DNA of 64,000 nucleotides from Cephalopachus bancanus (GCA_027257055.1 JAPVLO010000054.1:4030001-4094000), one strand, 5' to 3'; counted from the stretch's first letter, positions 23,405 to 33,406 are shown. Translations and numbers: made by a program. The notes: generated by a model not told the origin, from the sequence alone.

Positions 23405-23919
23405 TTGAGTTGATGCATAAGTGCATAGCGTCTTTAGCTTGCCCCATAGAATGCAAACATTGTGATGGTTTCGATGGTCACAGTTCATCACATCTGGCAA
23501 TTCTCAGGTCGACTGACATGGATCACTGGATTAAAGCATTTAAACAGTCTTCATCAAAGCCCAATAGTCTTCCTGAACAAGCAAAATGACACAAGCCAAA
23601 GTGGCCCTCTTTGAAACAACAGCAAAACCATTTTCTTGCCCTGCTTTCCTCTATGGCATCCTCCCTGTACATGGCACAAATATTTTGAGTCACCTCCACT
23701 GCCTTTACTCCTCTGTTAAACTTAAATAAAAGAATATGTCGGAAGTGCTCATTTTTTTCCACTTGACAGTTCATCTTTAGCCCACAAATAGCACTAACTT
23801 TCTTCAAATCTGCAAAATGCAAGGCATATTCACAAGTACAACATTGTCACTCAAATGGCCAATGAATCTCAGTGTTGCCATGTCAAAAACAAACGCTATG
23901 AACTTGTGCATCAACCCAA
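23405..23919 (-). mobile_element. Mariner-like element (515 bp, internally deleted) inside the Tigger-like element
   Basis: Terminal inverted repeats: TTGAGTTGATGCATAAGTGC at the left; the reverse complement of the right end begins TTGGGTTGATGCACAAGTTC. Both are followed by ATAGCGT. TA is duplicated on both sides (23403-23404, 23920-23921), and removing the element rejoins the host as GTAAATAGTTGTTATGCTGTA. The termini resemble cecropia-type mariners such as Hsmar1 (TTAGGTTGGTGCAAAAGT) but differ at several bases. The interior encodes the N-terminal part of a transposase on the minus strand, then jumps to the terminal repeat, so the catalytic DDD domain is deleted. Confidence 0.9.
23523..23822 (-). 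pseudogene. Mariner transposase N-terminal remnant
   Basis: A minus-strand open frame of 99 codons aligns by eye with the DNA-binding region of cecropia-group mariner transposases. HFRHILLFKFNRG (about residues 25-37) corresponds to the family's first helix, RKWFCCCFKEGHF (about 62-74) to the RTVQxWFKKFxxGDxSL region, and FDEDCLNALIQ (about 89-99) to the EVDxDxLxALIE segment. A stop ends the frame, but the same reading continues past it, with CLHSMGQAKD recalling the HLHAMGKVKKL linker. After that the sequence runs into the terminal repeat, so the catalytic domain is absent. With in-frame stops and no catalytic residues it cannot encode an active enzyme. The family assignment rests on my alignment from memory; the motif order and the matching terminal repeats make it fairly secure. 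Confidence 0.8.
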
Positions 23920-23996
23920 TAGTTGTTATGCTGTATTTCTTATTTGTATTATTTTATTATTGTTTTCTATTTGGACTTTTTCCCTGAATATTTTCT

Positions 23997-24310
23997 TTTT
24001 TGCTGTTGTTGTTGCTGTTTTGTTTTTATGAGTTGAAGTTTCACTCTGTCGCTCAGGCTACAGTGCACTGGCACACTCATGGCCACCCCAGGGTCAACCT
24101 GCTGGCTCCAGCAACCCTTCTACCTCAGCCTTGTAAGTAGCCGGAACTATAGGCATGTGCTACCACACCCAACTAATTTTTTGATTTACTGTAGAGATGA
24201 GGTCTCACTAAGGTACCTGGACTGGTCTCGAACCCACGGGGCTCAGGCAATCCACTCACCTTGGCATCCCAAAATGCTGGGATTACAGGCTGAGCCACCG
24301 AACCCAGCCT
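23997..24310 (-). mobile_element. Full-length Alu inside the Tigger-like element
   Basis: T-rich tail with GTTGTTGTTG at 24001-24015, right arm from GTTTCACTCTGTCGCTCAGGC, linker ATTTTTTGATTTACTGTAGAGATG, left arm ending GGATTACAGGCTGAGCCACC. The linker and GGCTGAGCC form are lineage-specific. It splits the host between AATATTTTC and AATCCACGGTTGG. Confidence 0.93.
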
Positions 24311-24729
24311 CCTTTTCAATCCACGGTTGGTTGAATCCTTGGATTCAAAACCTACAGATATGAAGAGCTCACTGTACAGTCTAGTGGTTCAAAACCAAAG
24401 GTTCATGGTGACCCATGAGCCAAAAGCAAACCACAGACAGGTTTTGATTGGCCCACATGTCCTTGGTTTTGTTTAAGACTTGTAATCAGTAACCTTAAGA
24501 TCTGGATTACCATGAAAACAGAAAGACCACCCTCGCCTCTTCCCCATCACACACACAACCGGGGTTTCACCTGGCACTGACTCCTGAGACACGAGGCAGG
24601 CAGCTCTCCTTGTCATCTACCTCCTAGCCACTTTGCCAATTTGTGGTACCTGCCTGGCCCTGAGAGGCATGCGAGTTTGGGATTCTCGTTTTAGACACTA
24701 CATGAAGCAAGCTTTAAAAAACAAGCACA

Positions 24730-25019
24730 GGCTGGGCTCAGTGGCTCAGCCTTAATGCCAGCACTTTGGGAGGCCGAGGCGAGTAGATTGCCTGAGTCCA
24801 TGGGTTCAAGACCAACTCCAGGAAACTTGGCAAGACCTCGTCTCTACAATAAATCAAAATTAGCTGGGTGTGGTAGTACACACCCGGAGTTCTGACTAAT
24901 TGGAAGGCTGAGGCAGAAGGACTGCCGGAGTCCAGGAGGTCAACCAGGGTGGTCGTGAGTGTGCCACTGCACTCCAGCCTGGCCAACAGAGTGAGACTCT
25001 GACTCAAAAAAATAAAAAC
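24730..25019 (+). mobile_element. Lineage-specific Alu, full dimer
   Basis: GGCTGGGCTCAGTGGCTCAGC start, CTACAATAAATCAAAATTAGC linker, ACTCTGACTCAAAAAA tail start. Diverged from the youngest copies (for example GGGTGGTCGTGAGTGTGCC in the right arm), so probably an intermediate subfamily. Confidence 0.93.
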
Positions 25020-25587
25020 CAGACATACATGCAAGCACACACTTGCTTCAAATACATCAAAATTTCCCTTTTTCCACAGGGAAAAAAGGGGGAGCAAATC
25101 TCATTTCCCACTTCAATCAAATAACCCCAAGTTTTAGACTTTGTAGAAATATTAAATTCGAAACCTCTGTATCTCTTATTTAATCACTGTATTTTTTTAT
25201 TAAAATGTTTCTTTTCAGGAAATGACCAAATGTTGTTTTGCCTCCCCATTTTATTCCCCTGCTTCCTTTTAGGCTTGGAGACATTTGTCTAGTTCACTAG
25301 GAAAAAAGGAGAGATAAGAATCTCCTGATTTTTTTAAACACTTTGGCCTTGACTATCACATTTCTAAAATATATCAAACATTCTAATTTTACAAACAAAA
25401 AGCATCTAGTACTATAAGAGTGGTATTTTTAAGCAGCTGCATGTACATGTTTTTATTTCCTCCAAACTTTCTTTTCCTCCCATTAAAAGGAGCCAGATAA
25501 ATTTTTTCACTTTTTGTTCTTACAGAGTGTTGAACAGAGCTTGAAAACTGTGACCAATCAAAAATGCTTGGCAAACACATGAATGCT
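25020..25587. other. AT-rich unique sequence
   Basis: No repeat or gene recognised. The CATACATGCAAGCACACAC after the Alu tail is simple-sequence-like. Confidence 0.35.
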
Positions 25588-25711
25588 GGGAGGGAGGGAC
25601 GAGGAAGGGAGGGAGGGAAGAAGGGGGGGAGGGAGGGAGGGAGGGGGGGGGAAGGGAGGGAAGGAAGGAGGGGAAAGGGAGGGAGGGAAGGAGGGGGAAG
25701 GGAGGGAGAGA
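25588..25711 (+). repeat. (GGGA)n purine-only tract
   Basis: About 124 bp of nearly uninterrupted G and A, with many GGG and GGGG runs separated by 1-4 bases (longest G-run nine, near 25646). This can form G-quadruplexes and triplexes, and as a homopurine block is prone to length change. Reading frames across it on both strands are compositional artefacts. Confidence 0.95.
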
Positions 25712-26648
25712 AACAACTACGATGCACTGAGGTGGGACTTCTTTGTTGAAAAGAAGTCAGGAGTATTAGTGTGGCCAAGGGTGCCTGCGGATACAGTGAA
25801 CAGTGTGGATTGGAAGCATGATTTTTTCAGAAGGGAAGTAGGTTAAGGGTGCCAAAAAATGACATAGCAGAAAGAGCATGGATTTTAGGGACGGCAGAAG
25901 GTTTTTCCTACCAGGGCAGCACCAGCGTGTGGTTGTTAAAACCATAGACTTTGGCGGCCAATAGACCTGGGGTCAGTGTCAACTCAGCTCCTCTTCTGCA
26001 GGCTGCACGGGCAGCCTCCCCTCTCACAATCTTCATGTCTGTTGGGAGACTAGGGTGAGCCTGTGACAAGGACCCAAGACAGCAGCTGACATGCAGCATG
26101 CCCCAGGGGCAAGCAATGCTAGTTAATCTTCTCCCTGGATCTCTTTGAAGGCCACCTGCTGACCTTGTAGGAATTTATGGTACATTTTTTAAAGCCATTT
26201 TACAATAACAAAGTGCAACTAGCTGTGGACCCTCCAGCAAAAGATGCCACAAAACTAATGGAAAGCTCTTCTAGGCTTCCCAGATTCTTTTCCCCAGAGG
26301 GAAGTTCTGGAAAAATGGAAGGTATTATCCTCATAGTCTTTACTAATAGAACCAGCCTTCCTTACTTGCAGAAAAAGTCACCTGACAACCATCTCATAGT
26401 CTTGGTTCCTCAATACCAAAGGTGGTAAACAAGGAGGGCTCAATTATGCAAAATCACTGAGCACAGCAGAAACTATCTTCCAGGAAATCCATTATTAAGC
26501 CTCAGGTAACTCCATACATGGTTACTGATTCAAAGGAAATGGACATTCCTTGTGGATTTCAACTATCATGACAATAATCTTGAAAAAAAATCAATATAAT
26601 CTGAATCTTTGTGAGTATAGCTAGTGCCACTTCATTACACATGAAATT
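25712..26648. other. Unique sequence, nothing recognised
   Basis: About 0.9 kb with no identifiable repeat or gene. Confidence 0.35.
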
Positions 26649-26662
26649 ATTTTAAAAAGTGA

Positions 26663-27115
26663 GCATGGGCCGGATACGATGGCTCCTGTCTGGAATCCCA
26701 GCACTTTGGGAGGCTGAGGCAGGAGGATTGTTTGAGCCCAGGAGTTTGAGAGCAGCCTGGCCAACATAGTGAGAACCTGTCTCTACTTTTTTGTTGTTGT
26801 TTTTTTGAGTTGGAGTCTCACTCCGTCGCCCAGACTGGAGTGCAGTGGCATACTCATGGCCACCCCAGCATCGACCTGCTGGGCTCAGGTGATCTTTCCA
26901 TCTCAGCCTTCCAAAGTAGCTGGAACTATAGGCACACACTACCATACCCGGCTTTTTTTTATTAATTGTAAAGATGAGGTCTCACCAAGTTGCCCAGGCT
27001 GTTCTCAAACCCATGGGCTCAGCAATCCCCTCACCTCAGCCTCCCAAAGTGCTGGGATTACAGGCTTGAGCCAGTGCGCTCAACCTGTCTCTACTATTTT
27101 AAAAAATAACAAAAA
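26663..27115 (+). mobile_element. Free Alu left arm (FLAM-like), split by a later Alu
   Basis: A plus-strand left monomer runs from GGGCCGGATACGATGG to AACCTGTCTCTAC (26667-26787) and resumes after the inner Alu as a short A/T-rich tail (27096-27115). ATTTTAAAAAGTGA (26649-26662) and TTTTTAAAAAGTGA (27116-27129) form its own TSD. No right arm exists, so it inserted as a monomer. Confidence 0.88.
26788..27081 (-). mobile_element. Lineage-specific Alu inserted in the linker of a left-arm Alu
   Basis: Complete dimer in reverse orientation: T-rich tail at 26788-26806, GAGTTGGAGTCTCACTCCGTC, linker near ATTAATTGTAAAGATGAGG, left arm ending TGGGATTACAGGCTTGAGCC. The TSD AACCTGTCTCTACT is exact (26774-26787 and 27082-27095). 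Confidence 0.95.
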
Positions 27116-27129
27116 TTTTTAAAAAGTGA

Positions 27130-28045
27130 AAACAAAGACAGACTCAATGAGTGAAATGAGAAACAGTTACAATCAAGGTCTATGTACTACTGTTCTATGC
27201 CCATGACTCCCTGTTAGGGTCCCAACAATGTAGTAGTGAGGGCCCTTCCATTCTCTGCTATTGCAAAAGTGTAAAAGATACCGACTCTACCTGTAATCTT
27301 TCTGGACAACCTAACTGCCAAGACAGTCTTTGCTTCTGGCAAGAATTTTGCCAAGTCCAACTTGTAAACACCCATTATCTCTTGCTGACCAAAGTTCTAA
27401 TCAAATTACTGACAAAAAGAAAGAAAAACAAAGGGCTTCCTAAAAAATTCAGAGTGCTTTATAAACAAATACTTCTCCCTCAGTGTCCATGAAGAGAAAG
27501 TAAATCTACATAGGTAAAAAGATAAAAGAAACGTTTTTTATGAGGCTACTTTGCCAGTGCTCATTGACCACCCCTCCATCCTCTGCCCCAGAAAAGTGTC
27601 ACGGACAGGCCAAGGTCAATTTTAATAGTTAAGACTTTAAGGAAATGTGGTGGGCATTAAGAAAAGACAAAGGCGTAAGAGTCAGAAGGATACAAACAGA
27701 AAAACACATCAAATCTGGACACAATTCAAACAAGGTTTGGCATTTTTCCATTCCCCTGTAGTGAGTGCAGCTGCATCTGGGAGGGTGGCACATGGCAGAC
27801 AGGCCACAAAGTGCCCAGCATATCACAGTACTTGAGCGTGGTCACAGTACAAAATATGTAATAGTATGATAATAACATCCACTGTGCATATAACAGTTAC
27901 TACATATCAAATATGTACTAAGCACTACACATACATAGTACACATGTATATACATAATATAGCAGATATAATAATCTATGTATGTACATGGATATGAAAC
28001 CAATATTTATATATAGAAATATTGTGAATATATAAATACACACAT
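27130..28045. other. Unique sequence; TA/CA-rich at 27855-28045
   Basis: No repeat family or gene recognised. The last 190 bp are a degenerate ATATGTAC / TATACATA tract. Confidence 0.35.
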
Positions 28046-28049
28046 GCAC

Positions 28050-28512
28050 AAAATGTAATCTCACTTAATTTTTAAAACAACTCTGAGGCAAGTGACATCC
28101 CCATTTTGCAAATGAGAAAAATAGGAGTTTAGGAAGTTGACCAGGTATGGTAGTTCATGCCTATAATCCCAGCATTTAGGGAGTCTGAAGTGAGAGATCT
28201 CTTAAGCCCAGGAGTTCAAGACCAGCCTAGACAACACAGCGAGACCTTGTCTTTACAAAAAAATTCAAGTTAGCTGGGCATGGTGGTACATGCTTGTAGT
28301 AGTCAGCTTCTTGGGAGGCTGAGATGGAAGGATCACCTGAGCCCAGGAGGTCGAGTCTGTGGTGAGCTGTGATCAGGCCACTACACTCCAGCCTGGGCGA
28401 CAGAATAAGACCCCCAACACAAAAAAAGAGAGAAAGAGAGAGAAGAAGAACATTAAGTAACCCTCTCATGGTGACAGTCAAAAAGCTAGGATTTGCACCC
28501 AGATCTTGTCCT
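28050..28512 (-). mobile_element. MIR SINE split by an Alu
   Basis: Antisense MIR: TAATCTCACTTAATTTTTAAAACAACTCTGAGGCAAGTG and CCCCATTTTGCAAATGAGAAA to 28140, resuming after the Alu with ATTAAGTAACCCTCTCATGG, AAAAAGCTAGGATTTGCACCCAGATC. Confidence 0.8.
28141..28450 (+). mobile_element. Older Alu inside a MIR
   Basis: Starts CCAGGTATGGTAGTTCATGCC, left arm with TTCAAGACCAGCCTAGACAA, right arm with GGTGAGCTGTGATCAGGCC and ACTCCAGCCTGGGCGACAG; tail of GAGA/AAGA repeats at 28426-28450. J-like, without the lineage-specific right arm. A long antisense frame over this region is an Alu artefact. Confidence 0.92.
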
Positions 28513-28514
28513 GA

Positions 28515-29655
28515 CTGTTTGAAAACTTGGGTTCTTATACAAGGCATCACCAATGGAGGCCCTAATGACAACTGAAGAGCCATTATAAAAATGGAAGAAA
28601 ATCTACCACCATTCATCCTATAAAAGATCTGACCACCAGGCTGGCCACCTGTCTCTAACTTTAGAAAGGGAACTGCATCAGGCACCCCTGGCCAGCTGAC
28701 CATGTTATGTTGTAAATCCAGTCTCCAGGGTGAAAGCCACCTCCTCCAAGGCTCTGTGTCCTTTCTTCCAGGCAAGATGAACCAAATCCTGAAACGACCA
28801 CTATGGAAATCATTTTGTAACCAAGGACACTGGAGTGCTGCAATACACAAGGTAAACCCACCCACCACAGGTTTCCCAAGTAACTGAGGAGTCTGAGTCT
28901 ACGACAGCCCTCCTTTTGTGTGTGCAGGAGGGGTGGGGAAGAGTTTGTAAAACCCTACCTGCGGCTTGCTTTCCACACCCTCATTCATCTGCCAACAGCT
29001 AAAAAATTCACAATTCCTTGCCCATGGAATGTCAGAGTCCACTGTTTGAAGTGTGCTCTGCAGTATTTGAGAGGTCTCTTCAGGCATGGTAAGGGGTGAA
29101 AAAAAGAGTGTGAAAGGTGGGAAGAGAGGAGGAAGGCGCAGAGGGACCCTTCCGCACAGGGGCTTCATAATCATCTGGTTTGCATACTGGGTTTTTGCAT
29201 AACAACATATTTGAAAAACCATTTCCACTGCCAAAACTCTGACTCTATGGCCTTGCCAAAATTAATAGGAAATACAATACTGCAAATATGCCTAGCTTTT
29301 TGCTTTTTAAACAAAAAATACATAAATTGTGAATGCCTATCAGTTACAAAGACATCCTTTTTGTTTTTTCCCTTAACTTTTTTCCTTTCTCTACACTCTT
29401 TTCCTTGTCCTACAGCCTCTTCCTTTTCCTTCCCTATAAATTATACATAGAAGTGAAATAAACTACAGGTCCTGTCATATTCATGATCTGGAGGGCACAC
29501 AGACCAGGGTTTTTAACACAGAGAAAATCCTACAGAAGACCCAGCACCTAGACTGACTATGCTCTCTCTGCAAGTTCTCTGTCCCTGCTGTCATTGCTGC
29601 TGGCAACACCACTAGGAGTCCGGGGCACACATTCTAGGTACCTTGAAAGCTATGG
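28515..29655. other. Unique sequence, no gene supported
   Basis: No repeat recognised. An acceptor-to-donor segment at 28772-28851 (CTTTCTTCCAG before, GTAAAC after) is open but short and unconfirmed. TTTCCTTTTC-type pyrimidine runs occur around 29360-29430. Confidence 0.35.
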
Positions 29656-30365
29656 CCCAAATCACATGATCATCTCAATGGGTGTAGAAAAAGCATCTGA
29701 AAATTCAACATATTTTGAATTTCATCATAAAAACTGTCAACAAATTAGTCATAGAAGGAACTTACTTCAACACTGCAAAGGACATATATGAAAGCCTACA
29801 GCTAACTTCATACTCAAAAGAAAAAAACTGAAAGCTTTTCCTCTAAGATCTGGAACAAGCAAGAATGCCTACACTCATCACTTCTATTCAAAATAGCACT
29901 AGAAGTCCTACAGCAATTAGGCAAGAAAAAGAAATAAAAGGCACCCAATGTAAAATTATCTGTTTGACTATAACACAATCTTATATGTAGAAAACTCTAG
30001 AGAGTCCACCAAAAAACTGTCAAAACCAAAATCAATTCTCTCAAGTTGCAAAATACAAAATCCAATATACAAAAAGGAGTTGTGTTTCTATATACCAAAA
30101 ACAAACAATCCAAAAAGGAAATTTTTTAAAATCCCATTTTTAGTAGCATCAAAAAGAATAAAATACTTAGAAATAAACCTAATCAAGGAAGTAATAGATT
30201 TTTACAAAGAAAACTATATAACAATGCTGAAAAAAAAATTAAAGAAAACACAAATAAATGGAAAGACAGCCTATGTTCATGGATTGGAAGAATGAAAATT
30301 GCTAAAATGTCCAGACTATCCAAAGTAAAACATATTCAATGCAATTCCTATCAAAAAATGCCCAA

Positions 30366-30648
30366 GCCAGGCTCGGTGGCTCAGCCTATAATCCCGCGCC
30401 TTTGGGAGGCTGAGGTGAGTGGATTGCCAGAGCCCGCGGGTTCGAGACCTGCCTGGGCAGCGAGACCTCATCTCTACAATAAATCAAAAAATCAGCCGGG
30501 AGTGGTCGCACATGCCTGTAATTCTGGCTACTCGGAAGGCTGAGGCGGAAGGATCGCTGGAGACCAGCAGGCGAGGCTGCGGTGGCCGGGAGCGGCCACT
30601 GCACTCCAGTCTGGGCGACCGAGTGAGACTCCAACTCAAAAAAAAAAA
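30366..30648 (+). mobile_element. Young lineage-specific Alu in L1
   Basis: GCCAGGCTCGGTGGCTCAGCC, TGAGCCCGCGGGTTCGAGACC-like B-box region (30428-30449), ACAATAAATCAAAAAATCAGCC linker, GGTGGCCGGGAGCGGCCACTG right arm, 17-A tail. Exact TSD AAAAAATGCCCAA (30353-30365, 30649-30661). Little diverged from the copy at 62224. Confidence 0.97.
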
Positions 30649-30663
30649 AAAAAATGCCCAAAG

Positions 30664-30692
30664 TTTTTTGTTTGTTTGTTTGTTTGTTTTTT
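30664..30692 (+). repeat. (GTTT)n microsatellite
   Basis: TTTTTTG followed by four to five GTTT units inside the old L1, directly after the Alu TSD. Confidence 0.9.
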
Positions 30693-30750
30693 ACAGAAAC
30701 AGAAAAATAATTCTAAATCATATGGAACCACAAAAGACTATAAATAGCCA

Positions 30751-30820
30751 AAGCAATTTTGAGCAAGAAAAACAAAGAACAAAGCTGGAAGCAATTTTGA
30801 GCAAGAAAAACAAAGAACAA
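30751..30820 (+). repeat. 38-bp tandem duplication in L1 ORF2
   Basis: The unit beginning AAGCAATTTTGAGCAAG at 30751 recurs exactly at 30789. The second unit is then split by the Alu at 30821 and finishes after 31137. Most L1s have one copy here. Confidence 0.88.
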
Positions 30821-31119
30821 GCCGGGCTCAGTGGCTCAGTCTGTAATCCCGCGCTTTGGGAGGCTGAGGTGAGTGGATTGCCTGAGCCCACGGGTTTGAG
30901 ACCCGCCTGGGCAACTTAGCAAGACCTCATCTCTACAATAAATCAAAAAATTAGCCAGGCGTAGTAGTGCGCGCCTGTAGTTCCAGCTACTCGGAAGGTT
31001 GAGGCAGAAGGATCGCCAGAGCCCAGCAGGTCAAGGCTGTGGTGACCAGGAGCGGCCACTGCACTCCAGTCTGGATGACAGAGTGAGACTCCAACTAAAA
31101 AAAAAAAAAGAAAAAAAGA
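30821..31119 (+). mobile_element. Young lineage-specific Alu in L1
   Basis: GCCGGGCTCAGTGGCTCAGTC start; linker CAATAAATCAAAAAATTAGCC; right arm GTGACCAGGAGCGGCCACTG; A-rich tail with AAAG units. Exact 18-bp TSD AAGAAAAACAAAGAACAA (30803-30820 and 31120-31137). Same orientation as its neighbour 172 bp away. Confidence 0.97.
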
Positions 31120-32191
31120 AAGAAAAACAAAGAACAAAGCTGGAAGCATCACACTTCCTAATTTTCTATATATTAAATAGTTACCCCCAAAAAAAGTATG
31201 GTACTGGCATAAAGATAAACATACAGATCAATTGACCAGAATTAAAGAACCCAGAAATAAACCCATGCATTATGGTCAGCTGATCTTCAACAAAAGTGTC
31301 AAGAATACACAATTGGAAAGGACAGTGTCTCAATAAATGCTACTGGGAAAGCTGGATATCCACATCCAGAAAAATGAAATTGGACCCTATCTTTCATTAT
31401 ACACAAACATTTACTCAAAATGGATTAAAGATTTGAACATAAGTTCTGAAACCATAAAACTCCAGAAGAAAACATAGGGGGACAGCTTCTTGACATTAGA
31501 TTTGGTAAAGATTCCTTGGATATGATATCAAAAGCACAGGCAAAAAAAAGCAAAAACAGATAAGCAGGGTTTTATCAAACTAAAAAGGTTTTGCACAGCA
31601 AAGAAAACAATCAACAGAGTGAAAAGGCAAGCTACAGAATGGGAGAAAATATTTGCAAACCATGTATCTGATAAGTGGTTAACATCCTAAAACTCAACAG
31701 CAATAAAGACAAATAACCCAATTTTTTAAATGGGCAATGGTGTTGAATAGACATTTCTCTAAAGAAGATGTTCAAATGGCCAACACGTATATGAGAAAAT
31801 GCTCAACATCACTAATCATCAGGGCAATGTAAGTTACACGCACAATGAAATATCACCTCCCACATTTCAGAATAGCTATTATCTAAAAGACAAACGATAA
31901 CCAGTGTCCGTGAGGTTGAAAAGAAGGTGGAACCCTTGTATACTGCTGGTGGGAATGCAAATTGGCGCAGCTGCTGCAGAAAATAAGATGGCAGTTCCTT
32001 AAAAAATTAAAAACTACCTACCACATGATCCAGTAATCCCAATTCTGGGTAGATATCGAGAAGAATTGAAACCAGGATCTCAAAGAGAATGCTGCACTCC
32101 CCTATGCATCACAGCATTATTCACAAACAGCCAAGACATGGAAACAACCCAAATGTCATTGAGAGATGAATGGATAAAGAAAATGTAGCAC

Positions 32192-32402
32192 TGTAGAATG
32201 TCTATAGTTAACAATCACAAAATAGTTTCAAATAGGTAGAGAAGGATATTGAATGTTTCTACTACAAAGAAATGATAAATGCTTGAATGATGGATATGCT
32301 AGTTACCCTGATCTGCTAAAAATTCATATGCTATATGTATTAACGTATCACTATGTACCCATAAATATGTGCAATCATTGTCAATCAAAAATTAAAATTA
32401 AT
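32192..32402 (+). mobile_element. Short old L1 3' end nested in the older L1
   Basis: CTATAGTTAACAATCACAAA, CTACAAAGAAATGATAAATG, TGATGGATATGCTAGTTACC, ATGTACCCATAAATATGTGC and ATTAAAATTAATC are the last ~210 bp of an L1MA-type 3' UTR, placed in the middle of ORF2. Flanks AAAGAAAATGTA (32177-32188) and AAAATAAATATA (32412-32423) may be a decayed TSD. Confidence 0.75.
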
Positions 32403-32587
32403 CATTTTTTTAAAATAAATATATATATATACATACAACAGAGTATTATTCAACCTTTAAAAAGAAAATTATACCATTTGCAACAACATGAATGAACCTG
32501 GAAGACATTATGTTAAATGAAATATGTCAGTCAGAGGACAAATACTCCATGACTACTTTTGTATGAGGTATTGAAAATAGTCAAATT

Positions 32588-32883
32588 GGCCAGGCTCGGT
32601 GGCTCAGTCTGTAATCCCAGCACTTTGGAGGCCAAGGCAGGTGGATTGCCTGAGTCGTGGGTTCAAGACCAACCAGGAAACTTGGCAAGACCTCGTCTCT
32701 ACAATAAACTAAAAATTAGCCAGGCATGGTAGCACACTCCTGTAGTTCCGGCTACTCGGAAGGCTGAGGTAGAAGGATCGCCAAAGCCCAGCAAGTCAAC
32801 ACTGGGGTGGTCATGAGCAAGCCACTGTACTTCAGCCTGGGCGATAGAGTGAGACTCCAACTCAAAAAAAGAAAAGAAAGAAA
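32588..32883 (+). mobile_element. Lineage-specific Alu in L1
   Basis: GGCCAGGCTCGGTGGCTCAGTC start, CTACAATAAACTAAAAATTAGCC linker, TGGGGTGGTCATGAGCAAGCC right arm, GAAAAGAAAG tail. TSD GAAAATAGTCAAAT (32573-32586) versus GAAAATAGTCGAAT (32884-32897). Confidence 0.95.
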
Positions 32884-33072
32884 GAAAATAGTCGAATCCA
32901 TAGAAGTAGACAATAAAATGGTGGTTATCAGAAGTTAAACTGGGAGGTATGGGGGAACTGTTGTTCAATAAAGTTATAGTTAGATGAAATGAGTAAATTC
33001 TAGAGACCTACTATACAGCATAGTGCCTATAGTCAACAAAAAGGTCCTGTGCACTTAAAAGTTTAAGATGAA

Positions 33073-33225
33073 ATTAGCCCAGTATGGTGGCATATGCCCA
33101 GTTACTTAGGAGGCTGAGGCAGGAGAATCACTTCAGCCCAGGAGTAGGAGGCTGCAGTGAGCCATGATCATGCCACTGCACTCCAGCTTGAACAACAGTG
33201 AGACTCTGATGCAAAAAAAAAATAA
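33073..33225 (+). mobile_element. Alu right-arm (FRAM-like) element in L1 3' UTR
   Basis: TTAGCCCAGTATGGTGGCAT, TTAGGAGGCTGAGGCAGGAG, GAGGCTGCAGTGAGCCATGATCATGCC and A-tail with AAATAAATAATAAA. Only the right monomer is present. Confidence 0.8.
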
Positions 33226-33344
33226 ATAATAAAAGTATGAGACAGTAGATCTCCTGTTCAGTGTTCTTATGCCCACATCCCCTCCCCGCCAAAAAAGGAC
33301 ACAAGGAAACTTTTAGAGGTGATGGATATGTTTATTATCTTGAT

Positions 33345-33406
33345 TTGTTTGTTTTTATTATAGAGGTATGGGGTACAAGTAAGGGTTAACTACACAAGTA
33401 GGGTTT
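33345..33406 (-). mobile_element. 62-bp L1 3'-end insertion with a 17-bp TSD
   Basis: TTGTTTGTTTTTATTATAGAGGTATGGGGTACAAGTAAGGGTTAAC resembles the lineage's L1 3' terminus in antisense. It is bracketed by ATGTTTATTATCTTGAT (33328-33344) and ATGTTTATTTTCTTGAT (33407-33423), 16 of 17 identical. Confidence 0.75.

Larger units (their letters stand above)
23211..24374 (+). mobile_element. Tigger-like DNA transposon carrying two later insertions
   Basis: Starts CAGTACACTAGTCCCTTGG with CAGGGGATGGGTTCCAGGAG, continues AATTCACAGATGCTCAAGTC, TATAAAAAGGTATGGTATTT, CATCCTTCCATATACTTTAA and ATTATCTCTAGATCACTTAT, and ends with AATCCACGGTTGGTTGAATCCTTGGATTCAA and GAGCTCACTG. CAGT/ACTG ends flanked by TA (23209-23210 and 24375-24376) and the ggttccagga / ccacggttggttgaat pair are typical of TcMar-Tigger MITEs. 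Without the mariner-like insert (23405-23919) and the Alu (23997-24310) it is about 340 bp. Confidence 0.85.

Noticed and set aside
23211..24374. A functional domesticated transposase gene
   Set aside because: The mariner frame stops after the DNA-binding part, lacks the catalytic domain, and has no neighbouring exons.
25389..25846. Gly/Arg/Glu-rich and Ser/Pro/Leu-rich open frames on both strands
   Set aside because: They are direct translations of the (GGGA)n tract.
28772..28851. Exon-like 80-bp segment with a pyrimidine-tract acceptor and an AAG|GTAAAC donor
   Set aside because: It is open, but short, with no recognisable protein and no companion exon; chance occurrence is likely without transcript evidence.
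28227..28868. 213-residue open frame on the minus strand
   Set aside because: Half of it is an antisense Alu (SPRLECSG-type residues), the rest is unique DNA without a family signature or splice context.
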